Below, in pieces: positions 9,853 through 21,195 of a stretch of DNA of 64,000 nt (positions are counted from its first letter, which is position 1; every line of letters begins with the position of its first letter). Origin of the DNA: Polytrichum commune (lineage: Eukaryota; Streptophyta; Polytrichopsida; Polytrichales; Polytrichaceae); NCBI GenBank assembly GCA_950295325.1, contig OX485806.1, positions 2,728,001-2,792,000 on the forward strand, written 5' to 3'. The position numbers and the translations under genes were made by a program. Under the pieces are notes generated by a model that was not told the DNA's origin, made no database searches, and saw only the letters and a program-made list of their open reading frames with translations.

Positions 9853-11241
9853 CAGTCTAACCTTGATAATGTCACCCTTGTTAATAGAACATCTTGATAT
9901 TGTCACCTAAAAGTTTGAAACCGATTTTCATAGTGTAAAACTCCCTCGTTATTATCCCTATCACCCTTGGTAATGTCACTATTTTTTTCCAAAATCCGTA
10001 GTGTAAATGTGATAATACCAAGTACGGATGGATTGTATGTGATGGTTGGATGGACATATTGTAATAGCCGAAAGATTGTTTTTACACATTGGGTGAAGAG
10101 TGAGAACCGAAGAATGGCATCGAAAGACAGAAAGATTTGCATTATTATGGATAATGCAAGAAGCCATGATATTCATGGTGAGGTCAAGAAAGTTATAGAT
10201 GGGTTTAATGCTTTTGTACTCTCCCATATCACTATCTTGTTCCTTCCACCAAATGTGACTTTAGTTGTTCAGCCTTTGGATCAAGGAGTGATTGCAGCAT
10301 TCAAAATGTGCTATAAGCGCAAGCTTGTTGCCTTGACTTTGCAACAAATTGATAACAACTCAAATGAAGATTTGGGGAAACTAAATGTTGATCTATTTCA
10401 AGCTATGCTATGGTGTGTGGCGGCATGGCATGAATTAGATGATCAAACCATTAGAAATTGTTGGAGAAAGTCCGCCATATTGCCTACAAAGTGGAATGCA
10501 AATATCAACAATTTTGATGAACGTATGAAGTCCAAAATGGAGGAAGCAACTTTGGAATTGGGCAATCTCATCGCCGCATTGAATTTGGGCTTGGATGTCG
10601 AAGGCAAGCCTGTAGAAAAGCTTTGTCCTTTGGAGTACATAAACATAGGAGGTGAAGATGATTTTGAGGTGGAATATTCTACTGAGGAGCTTGTGCAATT
10701 AGTGCAAGATGCCGAACAAGTTCTTGATTCCATGGAAGTAGACCCATTGATTGTTGATAGCAATGATGATGAGTCTAAAGTAGTGAAGCTAAGCGATGCA
10801 CAAAAATATGCTAAAGATGTTTTGAATTTTATGACTAGCCAAGGTTCTCAGATTTTCAACACTCTGGAGTTGTTAGGAATGGAAAAAATCCATGAAAAAC
10901 TCATTAGAATTGGTGTTGCACATTTAACATCAACAAAACAATGTGACATTAGAAGCTTCTTTGTCTCTAGTGAGAGGTCTTTACTTGATCTCAATGACAC
11001 ATTATGATGTGCTCTTGTTGTTATTCATAATTTTGAATTAGATTTTACATTCAAAAACATTGAAGTCTCATATCTTTTATTTTCTTTTTTACATTGTAAT
11101 TTTATTTTGATTTTCTACTTTTTTTTATAATATCACATTATGCACAAATCTTCAAAAGGTGACATTATCAAATATGTCACACCTTGTTTATATCACTCTT
11201 TTTGGTGAAACGGATGGTGTGACATTATCAAGGTTAGACTG
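9853..11241 (+). mobile_element. pogo/Tigger-like DNA transposon, internally deleted
   Basis: Perfect terminal inverted repeats CAGTCTAACCTTGATAATGT (left) and its complement (right, ending GGTTAGACTG) are flanked by TA on both sides (9851-9852 and 11242-11243). This is the signature of the Tc1/mariner/pogo superfamily. The dirigent intron of copies B and C shows the uninterrupted site. The element is 1389 bp, too short for a complete transposase, and its single long ORF lacks the N-terminal DNA-binding region. Confidence 0.9.
9967..11007 (+). pseudogene. pogo/Tigger-like transposase (DDE_1), N-terminally truncated
   Basis: An open 346-codon frame. Residues about 57-66 are KICIIMDNARSH, with the second catalytic aspartate (D62). 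FLPPNVTLVVQPLDQGVIAA follows at about 92-111, with the third acidic residue (D105). These are diagnostic of the DDE_1 superfamily (pogo, Tigger, CENP-B relatives). The first catalytic aspartate and the helix-turn-helix/CENP-B DNA-binding part are missing. The first ~45 residues look like a junction created by internal deletion. The C-terminal half is acidic. The protein is unlikely to be an active transposase. Confidence 0.8.
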
Positions 11242-11814
11242 TATTCAACACTGGTCGAGTGTGAACCGCTACACGTTCCAACACGCCACTTCGAAGATTC
11301 CACACTGTCACGATGATGTCTATTATTTGCAGTATTAAAACCAGAACAGCTCCACCAACGTACCCTTTCCTGTTCAGGCTAAAAGCTTATGCGGTTGAGC
11401 ATGTAAGGGTTTGTACATGTTCCTTTTGGAGGAGGAAACTGCAAACTTAGTATAAAAAATGTCAACAGCAGCGGTTTGGTTCTCGTTGGCCATGTATTCT
11501 TCTATATATTTTGTAGCAAAGCTTTTAACCACTGAGAGCTTTTGGAATGTTGTTCTGACTTGGAGGTGTTCCTTTTTGGAAGTTGCACCCTGCACAAGGC
11601 TTTGTATTAATTGATGAAATTCACTTCCATGTGTACGTACATACTAACAATATGAATGCCATCCATAAAGGAAAACAAATTGCTGAATTTACATTGGTAT
11701 GTACAACACGCCTACGCTGAATAACTTAGCCAACATTGGTGACTTCATATTGTTGGCCCAGGAGTTCAATGACCAATAGCTAGCTTATTACTGCATATAG
11801 GGCCTTGAATTAAT

Positions 11815-11920
11815 AACATGTCACCCCTTAATGGTGGCAAGAACGCTGAATGCATCTCCACTTGCACATGTTTGGATCAAGTAGCCTTTGATAGATAAGA
11901 GGGAATTGTTGGATACGAGC
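11815..11920 (-). pseudogene. Decayed dirigent 3' end, remnant 2 of unit B
   Basis: The minus strand reads NNSLLSIKGYLIQTCASGDA, then FSVLATIKG and a stop. It is the uninterrupted equivalent of the remnant split by hAT in unit A. It matches the C-terminal GDFLSAKGYAIQTFATGNAF of intact dirigents. Confidence 0.6.
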
Positions 11921-12224
11921 ATACCTCTCATTCATCCAACATAAAATCCCTGACTTAGTAAACACGCTGGAGTTTACTATTCCTAGTTCAATTGACACTG
12001 ATATCAGCTTAGAAGGTCCTGAATTAGTCTAGACCAAGTACTTTGAGATGAATCGGCCACAAGCATGGAGGAGGTCAAGCTTTTACTATGAAAGAATGAG
12101 AGATAAGCTTGTATGTGATAATTCCCCCTGCACCGTGAAACATAAAGAGGAGTGGGGTAGCTCCCTAGATTCTCATGATGGAACCGGACCACCCCAAGAA
12201 GGATGACACGACACCTAGGCATTC

Positions 12225-12365
12225 AAAGCATTATGCAACTTGATGTTGCAAAGAGTACAACCATACTTAATGGTTGTAAGAGCCCCGAACACATCATCTC
12301 CACTCGCAAAAAATTGAATCAAGCAGCCTTCCTCACTTAGGAAATCATCCATGTTGTCGGTGGTC
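12225..12365 (-). pseudogene. Decayed dirigent 3' end, remnant 1 of unit B
   Basis: Minus-strand counterpart of 3440-3595, with the recognisable FLSEEGCLIQFFASGDDVFG and TIKYG blocks. It lies downstream of the poly(A) signal of dirigent copy B. Confidence 0.6.
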
Positions 12366-12508
12366 GACATAGTCGGTCGGCTTGTTAAATCCAAAAGGGG
12401 ATCATGTCTTGTTCACTTATTCTTAGATTGTTCCTTCTTTTAAAATAGAAATGAAACAAAGTTTATTTCATTGTCAAAAACATCATACATTGTCAGGCAA
12501 CCATGACC

Positions 12509-13821
12509 CTCGGGGGGGGGGGGGGCACTGGCGAAAAACGTAGGAACTACGTGCAATAAAATATAGGGTCTTGTATAAAAATTTGGCATAAAATTTGTAA
12601 ATTATTAGATGTAGTATAGGGTGCTTTGGGATTGTGAAACATGATTATATGTAATATAGCATTTGACAAAACATGATTAAATTACCTAAGTGGTACATAT
12701 AAAATAGCATGGAGAAAAAGCGATAGTTTCAAAAATTAAATACTTTGCCACCAAAATATGGCATGTTCTATATAGGAAGGGTTCAAAAGATAACGGTGAA
12801 GGTTGGTACTAAGTGGGGCAATTGTTGGCAACCCATTGACTTGATGAAACGTGCAGTCCAAAACGGAAATAGAGAAACGCTCTTCCCAACTGCTATGGCT
12901 TACCTCCATTGGTTCAAAAAACAACCGGGTCTCAACAAATATAAGTATGTTGAGAGTGGTTGTGTGTGGGTTGATGTGGATGCTATTATCTCAACTGTGT
13001 CTCTACTGTATGAATCAACTAGCAAAATCTACACCTTAGATGAGGTAGATGCAAACTCATTGAGTGAGTTCATTTCAAATAAAAAATAAAACCTGCTAAA
13101 TTTGTACTATCTCACACATGTGGAGATATAATTTGGAAAAAGGGCTGAATGATCATTAGTATACCTTAAAATCTGTAGTAGTCATTTTAGTTCGAGTACC
13201 CTCATATCTCCCACATGTGTAAATGGTAGCCTAGCTAGTTTAGGTGGATTTTGCTTGCATGGCGTGGGATTTTCCTCCAATGTGTAGGATTGGAAGATCA
13301 AGGCATCAATTGTAGGGATTATGCAAACCTTGTAAATGTGACTTTGAGACACATGTGGCTGGCCTGTTCCCTAAGACCTCAAGGTTTCTAACTGTGTTAT
13401 CCAACACAACTTTTATTCGTTGGCTCGTGTTGCTTAATAACATGTAATTGCAATCTTTTGGTAATATTGTTTAGTGTTTTGCTTTGCCCGGACTTCAGTG
13501 TGACCCTGAACCCTAAACCCTAGTAAATGTTTGTTTCTCTTACTCTGTACATGTGCTTCTAACAAGAATTCTACTGTATCATACACTTTAAGGAATGGGG
13601 GCAATCAGGGGAAAAAAATACATATAAGTAATATAGGGTACCATAAAATCAACCATCCAAGAATTTATAATTACCAATAGGGTGCAAATAATCACAACAA
13701 TTTACCATTATTTCAAAAATTAGCATCCCTTATAATCCTTTCTCATAGGTAAATAGCCCCCATTTTAATAGGTCATTATCGCAGGTGTATGCAAAATATA
13801 CAAGGGAGTGCCCCCCCCGAG
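12509..13821. mobile_element. TIR element with G-rich ends in the 3' flank of dirigent B
   Basis: Inverted termini CTCGGGGGGG...CACT and AGTGCCCCCCCCGAG are flanked by CCATGACC (12501-12508) and CCATGACT (13822-13829), an 8-bp duplication with one mismatch. Units A and C show the empty site. The left G-run (14 G) is longer than the right one (8 C), probably slippage. The 1313-bp element carries one ORF (12745-13089) and a short TTTAGGG-like telomere motif near 13508. It separates the dirigent B stop codon from its poly(A) signal. The superfamily is uncertain. An 8-bp duplication fits hAT, and the G-rich end resembles the MITEs at 15925 and 23900. Confidence 0.75.
12745..13089 (+). CDS. Unknown ORF inside the TIR element
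   Basis: 114 codons, ATG to TAA. I do not recognise the protein. Visible features are an aromatic N-terminus (KYGMFYIGRVQKI), a W/C-containing segment (GTKWGNCWQPIDL), a middle stretch HWFKKQPGLNKYKYVESGC, and a C-terminal DVDAIIS...LDEVDANSLSEFI. The balanced amphipathic composition looks like a real protein domain rather than a chance frame. It lies wholly within the element's inverted repeats, so it may be a transposon gene remnant, an exon of a larger split transposase, or a captured host exon. No zinc finger or DDE motif is visible. Confidence 0.4.
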   Translation: MPPKYGMFYIGRVQKITVKVGTKWGNCWQPIDLMKRAVQNGNRETLFPTAMAYLHWFKKQPGLNKYKYVESGCVWVDVDAIISTVSLLYESTSKIYTLDEVDANSLSEFISNKK

Positions 13822-13988
13822 CCATGACTTGAACTAGAGGAAGGGCAACTCTCTAGAGTATTCCCCATGGAACCACCTAACCACAAGAAGGGTCATAAGA
13901 AGTTGCCTAAGTGAATGTAACCACTCGGTATTGTTTAAAGTTGAATTCAATGACCAATAGCCAACTTATTATAGTTGCTTTCAAAGCC

Positions 13989-15050
13989 TTAAAATACATA
14001 TTGAAAGAACACATCATACTCAACGGTGGTAAGATTACTGAATGCATTTCCAGTTGCAAACGTTTGGATCGCATAGCCTTTCGCACTCAAGAAATCACCC
14101 GTGCCACCGGTGATTGGTAGGTTTCGTGCAGGTTGCAAAAGGTCCACAGCACCTTGAATCGAAAATGTTCCATTATACTCCTTTGTCATAATTTGGAGGT
14201 TGGCCCCCACGTAGGCAATGAAAGTGGCCGGAACTCCACTAGCACTCCCATTGTCGGTTTGAAAGCTCACCATCCCGTATTGCATTCCAATGGCCGTGGA
14301 GTTCCGGTCGGGCCCTTCCGTGAGGGGCTGCCTTAAGAGGGTTATGAGCCCCAAGGTCGAGCTTGTGACAACCCTCACGGTCGCATTGGTGCCATTTCCG
14401 AATGTCTCTTGTTGGTAAAACTGGAGACGCAGTGGCCTCTTTGGGATGTTGGTTGATGTCTGGACACCTGCGCCAACAATGAACGAGGAGATCCGGTAAC
14501 TGGTTACAGGTGATGAGCTGGTTCATTTTCTCAAATCAAATTGTGGATTCAGACTTTACAACTGAATCAAGCAATTCGTGACCGAATTACACACACTATT
14601 CAACACTGGTCGAGTGTGAATCGCTAATGTGCCAACACGCCACTTCGAAGTTGCCACAGTGTCACGATGATGTCTATTATTTGCAGTATTAAAACCAGAA
14701 CAGCTCCACCAAAGTACCCTTTCATGTTCAGGCTAAAAGCTTATGAGATTGATCTCAACACCAAAACAACCTCATTCAAGCATCATCATTCGTATTTTGT
14801 GTTGGGCTAACTTGGGAACAGGAGCTGTCAGGGAAATTACAAGAAACAACCAGAACATTATAAAATCAATAGCAACTTCTGCATCCATAGTAGGCAAGTT
14901 ATAAGGATAGTGACCATGTTGGCTCAAATTTCTCTGCTAGCTTCACTCACCTGCGCCAAGGCCAGCCAACACCATGATCATGACCAGCACCTTGAAGTGG
15001 GCAGACACACGCAGCGAGCACGCATTTGAATTAGCAGCCATTATAGTCAT
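13989..15050 (-). CDS. Dirigent-family protein, copy B (two exons)
   Basis: Exon 1 is 15050-14951 and exon 2 is 14467-13989, giving 192 residues. The donor (GCAG/GTGAGT) and acceptor (GGCGCAG) are identical to those of copies A and C. Exon 1 encodes the same MTIMAANS leader and hydrophobic signal segment. Exon 2 has GTNATVRVV, RQPLTEGPDRNST, EYNGTFSIQGAVDLLQ and ITGGTGDFLSAKGYA. It ends with a three-residue extension (YVF) relative to copy A because the stop is displaced. No frame lesions were seen. A 1-bp insertion relative to A upstream of exon 2 lies in the intron and is harmless. The gene is probably functional at protein level. Its 3' flank is altered by the TIR element at 12509-13821. 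Confidence 0.85.
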
Positions 15051-15060
15051 GGTGCGAGGT

Positions 15061-15077
15061 CTATATATATATATATA
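15061..15077 (-). promoter_or_regulatory. (TA)n TATA-like element of dirigent gene B
   Basis: TATATATA run directly upstream of the first ATG (15050), the same arrangement as copy A but shorter. Confidence 0.4.
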
Positions 15078-15924
15078 CTTGGCAACTGTTCAAGCTGGGA
15101 GACAAACAATTCAGAAACTGATGAGATGTCTTGAAGCACGGGCCCAAACACATGGGTCTTGCAGCACTGGAGAAAAATATGAACTAGGAAGCACCATCCA
15201 TACAGTTCCTATATAGCTGTGATGGGGACATGCCTGACTGCCTGTCTACGATCTGCTGTGCTTTCTACAGCCTCAGTGGTGGAATTGTGGCGCAGTTGAG
15301 TACGGATCCCCAAGTTCTTTATTACAGTTGAAATGGCCAACGATGGCATGCTGTATTGGATGACTACGGATTTGTGGTGTCTACGTAAAGCCATCCACTG
15401 GAAAAACAATTAGGCAGTGAATTGTATTACACTGTTTTCAGACGATGTGATTCTCAAGATAAAATTAGAGACCTTGATTTAATCTAGTGGGAGTCAAATT
15501 GAAATGAATCTGCCCGCAATTTTGTAGGTGGCTTCTATACTGGATGGATGCTGTACCGTGAAAGACTTTGAGGGAAAGGCTACGTAAATGCTATGAATCT
15601 CAAGTCATGATGGAGTCTTGCATCCTACCTCATAGCTTACCTCATTCCTCCATCACAAGTTTGTTTGTCTATTTGTTTTAGTTCCTTGGCAAGCCTCATA
15701 ACATTACTAAGCTTTCAACTCTCATTTTGTGTGCCTTCATAATATAATAGTGGGATGCTCGAAAAAGCTACACATGGAGACCCAGGTACAAACTGAGCTC
15801 CCAACATCCCATTGTTCTATTTTGAGGGCCCACGTCGCTAAGTTATTTTATGCCAAAGGGATTATGGTTCCTCAAGGGAAAGGGTCAACTTCCATGTAGA
15901 GAAATGGACACCATGGTCCAAAAG

Positions 15925-16334
15925 CACGGGTAGATCACTCCATTGTCAAGTTGAACACCACATGCGACCAAAAAAAATCTTCTTTTGGTAAGTTGTACCA
16001 CCAAAACGGGTCAAAAATTTATCAAAAAAAATTCATGAGTAGATATACACAGTACCTATGACATAGTCAAAAGTGGTAACTAAATTTGATGATTTGTTTT
16101 TTTCATAAAACATATCATTTCTAACTAGAATGACACATAATTGAACTAAAAAATTTACTAAAAAAAATAAAGATGACTAAAAATTTCAAAAAAGTATACA
16201 AAAGATACTATCAATGGTTATGTATATGTAGAAAAAATATCATAAATTTTAAAATTATATATGGCATGTAGTATAGGGGTAGCAAACTTTGTCCGCACGT
16301 GGTGTCAACTTGACAATGAATTGACCTCCCCGTG
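15925..16334. mobile_element. hAT-like MITE, target duplication TCCAAAAG
   Basis: A 410-bp element starting CACGGGTAGATCACTCCATT and ending in the inverted counterpart (AATTGACCTCCCCGTG), with further internal inverted homology. Perfect 8-bp duplications TCCAAAAG lie at 15917-15924 and 16335-16342. Unit C (46570) and unit A (reverse complement near 1195) have a single TCCAAAAG, which is the empty site. It is closely related to the MITE at 23900-24307. No coding capacity. Confidence 0.9.
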
Positions 16335-16342
16335 TCCAAAAG

Positions 16343-18440
16343 ACTATTTTGGTTTATAGGTGAGTACATGATATTAGTTTTTAAGGGCCCTAAAAAAAAC
16401 CACTTGTGGTTGCTTCATCAATCCTTCCACACCTTTAGCAACAGATGGATGTCCTTTTTGAGAGGAGAATATTTTTTGGGGGGGAATGTGCAAGGCTTAC
16501 TTCATAATGATGTTTGAAAAGTGGACTAGTAGGGTATGTCAACCTGTTTATGGCTCTTCATTGAGCTCATGACCTACTTCCCAATAAGTGAATGATTCTC
16601 CTAATGAAATCGTTATCTTTATGGAAACTATGGACTTTCATGTCTTCAAAGGTGTTCATCTCCAAAGAAGAGTTGTTGGGAACATTTTTCTTAACTTAAA
16701 AAATGGAAGTAAAAAGTTTATATATAGATATATATATAAATAATGAAAATTAAATGATTCATAAAGAAACTCATAATATTTTCTTTTTCTTTCATTTGGT
16801 ATGTGTATCACATTGAAGACGATTATGTATGCATAATAAGAAGTTTAGAATCAAAATATCATCTTTGATGAAATGAATGGCAAATTTCCAAGTTCATTAA
16901 AAAAGTTTTCTCACACTCTATACATACAATCATCTTCTTTTATGCGTTCTAAAATACGTCATAAGTCTTTATAAGATGAACACGTCTACAAAATAACATG
17001 GCAAGCTAATGTCATCTCCAATTTATAGAACTCTTCTTGAATTTCTACTTTGAACATGCATACACGAAGCTCATGATAGGCTTATATTAGGATCAAACCA
17101 TACAAATGTGTTCTTCAACTTTGTGTCAGTTATTTTACTTCATAAATATTTCAAGAAGCAAGCTTGTAATTCTTATTTCATAAATGGTCTTGAAAATACA
17201 CAAAACCATAGGGATAATAAGGGTTAAGGTTCATTGATTCAGAAGGCTTAAACCCTTAAAACCTCCCCTCCACCAAGGTAGATGCAGGGTATTGTGGACC
17301 AAAATGGATGTCACAGTGAAAGTTTTGAAATGTTTCAGGGTGAAAATCATCATATTTGATTGCTAAATTTGGGGGAAAAAAACTCTAAGATTTCGTCCTC
17401 CTTCAAGTTTCTAGGAATCTTCAAACTTTTTGAAGAACACCTCTCCCTTTTTAAGTCATAAATCCTTCTCACTAATGAGGTGCTTGCCATCAAACACATA
17501 TGTGGGATCTAAGCTTGCGAAGGAGTTGCACCCTTTACTTCGAATCAAACACTACAAACATATGAATCCTAGGCAATTGACCTATATCACTAGAAACTTA
17601 TTCTATGTGATTAGACAATTTGCAAATCAAGCACACTGGTAGATTTGAATTGTTCTTTCATCGATGTGGGACGATTGCGTAGGGCTCGTATGCTAGTAGT
17701 TTAAGGACCACTTCACACATGAGCCAAGGGATGTAATTATGAGGGCCCTAACTCTCATACAAAGGCCATACCAACTGTTCAATTGACATGGTCTACTAGA
17801 ATTTGCATCAGGCCTATCTCTTGGAGGTGAGCATGATGAAAAACTTGACATACCATGAAAATTATCCGTTAATTTTACATGTAAGAATCCATGTAGATTT
17901 AGTTTTATTCATGATCGTTTCTTTGAGGGTTTAGGCCTTCACCTTCTAGTGTAAAGTGAACTTGGACGGTCTCAACCTTTTTGACCAATGAGAGATCTTA
18001 AAATATAATGGTCCCACGGGCCTTCGGTCTCGTGTTAAGTGGTCCCAAACCCTAAACCCTCGGCAACCTTCCCTGTGTTGTGCCCTTTCTATCTTGATTT
18101 ATTTTCTAACAGCCCCTACACCTTCACCCCCTCACATTATCCCCGCTGCTAACCGTACTCCCAGACAAGGTTATCCTCGACATCGCAACAGAAAACATTA
18201 GAATTCAACATGCACACAAAATACTCGATCGCAACAACACAACACAACACAACACAGGTCTCATGCAAACCAGGTCCAGAGCCTCTCCAGAGGTGTGAGA
18301 AGGCACACTACCAACCCCTAAATTCATCAGCGAAGCAATGACGCAGATTTCGACGAAGGCTTCGTTTTGGTTGTGATAAGAGTTATAATTTTGGGCTGTA
18401 GATTTTTGAAGCTGCAAGATTAATCACATTTGAACGAACT
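16343..18440. other. Dirigent upstream flank and B-only sequence, no gene seen
   Basis: 16343-16815 aligns with unit C 46576-47040. Beyond 16815 the sequence has no counterpart in C. It contains AT-rich sequence, a TATATA run near 16720 and an ACAAC microsatellite near 18236, but no supported gene. Confidence 0.5.
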
Positions 18441-18444
18441 ACAG

Positions 18445-18601
18445 TCCTACCTCTTTGATACTACACTCGATAATACGACATCGATAGAATGACACAAAAT
18501 TTGTAAAGTGGACTTTCTAGTTAGATCTACCTCTATAATATGATTGTGACATTGTTAATACGACATTCTTGAACCCCTAAATGTCATATTATAGAGGTAA
18601 T
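18445..18601. mobile_element. Truncated pogo-like MITE
   Basis: It starts TA-CAGTCCTACCTCTTTGATA and contains repeats of the type CTCTATAATATGA, GATAATACGACAT and ATTATAGAGGTA, typical of plant pogo/Emigrant-like termini. The right end lacks the terminal GGACTG, so it appears truncated or diverged. No coding sequence. Confidence 0.5.
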
Positions 18602-18872
18602 AAATGCATGTAATATGCTTGAATAACCCCCGCACCTCCATCAACAACGCATCCAACATCGAGAGCAACTTATTCCCCAAATTGTGGCCATCAAAACTAT
18701 GACACAGATTGTGGAGGCCATGCATTACAGCGGATGCTAAGTCCCCCCCTACGAACTTTGGGGGAGGGGGGGGGGGGGTCAAATCTGATAGCATCAGACG
18801 TTGCCCAGGACCCAAAAATTGGAATTGCCCGATGTTGACGTCAGCCCGTTCGATGAACGGAAGACGTCTCTG

Positions 18873-20480
18873 TGTGAGCCCTAAACCTCCACCCTTATGT
18901 GTCGTAGTCCGAGTGGGGCCTATGGCTCACATGTAATTAATGAACCTTTCTTGACCCTTGGACTTTGGCTTTCCATGAACCCCACCATGCACATGTCATT
19001 TACATGCTTTATTAAAGGGTAGTGAAATTACAAGCATTTAGAAATGCTTTTTCCCTAATGGCCTAACAATGCCCTTCACAATTATCCCTTCAATGCTCCA
19101 CACAAAACCCTAAACCCCTACTCCCTTAACACGTTATAAATTCTAACTAATTGTGTCACTGTCACACCATACCAATCACCCAATGCAGCTGATTATTAGT
19201 TCGGTCATGAGTGCGGAACTGTGTGAATCCTCTCCCCGAATGAACCAGCAGCAACCACCCTGGATCACTCAAAATGATTTGTCCCCTCAGGGTTGAGGCT
19301 TGGTCTCATCTGTGTTGGATGGTTGTCCCAGCTGCCTCCGTTAGTTGTCCTCCCTTCAGCTGCAGTTGCATTTTTGCTGGCTCCCCGCTTCCCGTGCGTA
19401 ATCCCTTTTGCCTCACCCTGCTGCACCAACGAAGCCCTCGATGGTTGCAGCTGGGATGCAACCGTGATCCCCTAGACCTCCTGCTGCGCTAAGTATTTTT
19501 TGGCAGCCACAATCACCAATTGTGGCACTAGCTGCGGCCAATCGATCAGTCAAATTTCACTGCCCAAAAACACTTTGTTTCGGCGCTACAGCTACAATAA
19601 GAATTTCTAGGTACCAGAGGAAGGGATCACTCCAAACCCTCCTCACCTATGCGGCAATGAACACTTCTCAGCTGAGGGGGAGCTGAATCCTCCTTCAACC
19701 GCCACACATCAGGTGCGGCAGAGGAAGCATTCCTTCCTCCAATTTCAAATCTGGCCCATCCTTGATCTGCCCATATGCTAGTATCTAGGCTGCCTCCTGC
19801 GATAAACCCAATGCGGCCCTGGACCTCCAAATTCCCGACTCCCTACTTGCTTCCCCGTAGCCACCGAGAATGATCTCACATCCTCCACCTTGCCCAGCAA
19901 CTATCACCCCTGACTTTGAGCCGCACACGGTAGTTGGCGTCTCACCCACTCAACCCCGCCAGCCACGGTTGCTCCCCTTCACCCTCACGCCACAGTACCG
20001 GCATAGGTCCCAATCCTCCTCACATTCGCATCCTTCTGCCGCCTCTAGCTGAGAGCTCCGCTCTCGGCTGCCAGAGAGAGAGAACTAAGAGAGAGAGCCC
20101 TGGACTTGCCGGACCCCTCAACCTGGGCTCCCTGGAAATCTAGTGACCACCATATCCTAAGACCGACCCCCTTCCCTAAACCAATCAAGCACAAGCCTAA
20201 AGCAAACAATAAAACCCGGCCTAAGCTATCCTCTCAAGCTAAACAAAACTTAATTTTGATTCCTCGTAACTCTAAGCTTTCCTGACCATTAATCAATTCC
20301 AAACTAATCCTTACATGTTTCAATTCAAAGTCACTCCAACTTGAACACTTACACTTACAACGAAAGTTAAATCAAAACCTCACTCTTTTTATCTTTTCAA
20401 CGGTTCATTGTAAACCTAAAGCCTAGGATTCTAATAAGTTAAAGATTAAGAGTACATGTGGGCACCATTTTGGGCTCACA
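18873..20480 (-). mobile_element. Solo LTR (1608 bp), target duplication CTCTG
   Basis: The LTR begins TGTGAGCCCAAAATGG at 20480 (minus) and ends at 18873 in ...GGTGGAGGTTTAGGGCTCACA. Perfect CTCTG duplications lie at 18868-18872 and 20481-20485. The interior includes a GC-rich section (about 19200-20150) matching the LTR at 21196-22894 in inverted orientation. There is no internal retroelement sequence. Several short ORFs in the GC-rich part are not supported as genes. Confidence 0.9.
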
Positions 20481-20485
20481 CTCTG

Positions 20486-21190
20486 TCCACATCACTATGT
20501 CACTTTAATTCGTCCATTGAACAACGTTTGTTGTGCTAGCATCATGCAATACATCTCACTTAGTTTTGTATATTATATTATTGTGTTATGGTTGAACATG
20601 ACATGTCACACAGATCTTGTTCTTCAAATGTTGTTTTGCATGTTCTATAAATCTTGTCCCTCGTATGTATTTCCCCTAGAATTCTGGATATGGATCCAAG
20701 CTTTAGTCGACCCCAACGAGCTTCGATGTCATTTCTACGTTGTTTTGCGCATTTTATGGAGTGGTATTGTGTTTGCACTGTTTGTTTACTTCCTCCATGT
20801 TCTTTCATCATCGTTCCCCTTTTCTCTTTGATTCACATGAGATGTGTACTTGTTAAAAGCATTTAATTGATGGGTTGTTGTTGCTGCGATTAGTAGAGGG
20901 CCGGCTTCATATCATCTCACGTTTGTTTAGAGTTAAGGTTTTCTTTCATCCTTCCTTCCGTGTCTATGGACTCATTTGGTGATCTTAGTAAGCATCTATC
21001 ATCCACTTCCCATGTCCCATGGAGGGCTCCAATTGAAATATATTCTAGATGATGAACTTGCACAAACAAACTGGTCTAATCATGGCGCTAACAAAGAGAG
21101 AGTGCAAATTCCTCTCTTCAGGGTCATTGTGCATGGAGGACCTTGTATGCATTAGGGGATGAATGAACTCAAAAGGTGCCCACGAGTTTG
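20486..21190. other. Spacer between two solo LTRs, no gene seen
   Basis: About 700 bases separating inverted solo LTRs. A 104-codon frame (20517-20831) is hydrophobic but shows no recognisable domain or splice context and is not called. Confidence 0.4.
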
Positions 21191-21195
21191 GTCTC

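Noticed and set aside
13505-13530. Interstitial telomere repeat
   Set aside because: Only two to three CCCTAAA-type units here and near 18048, too short to be telomeric in origin.
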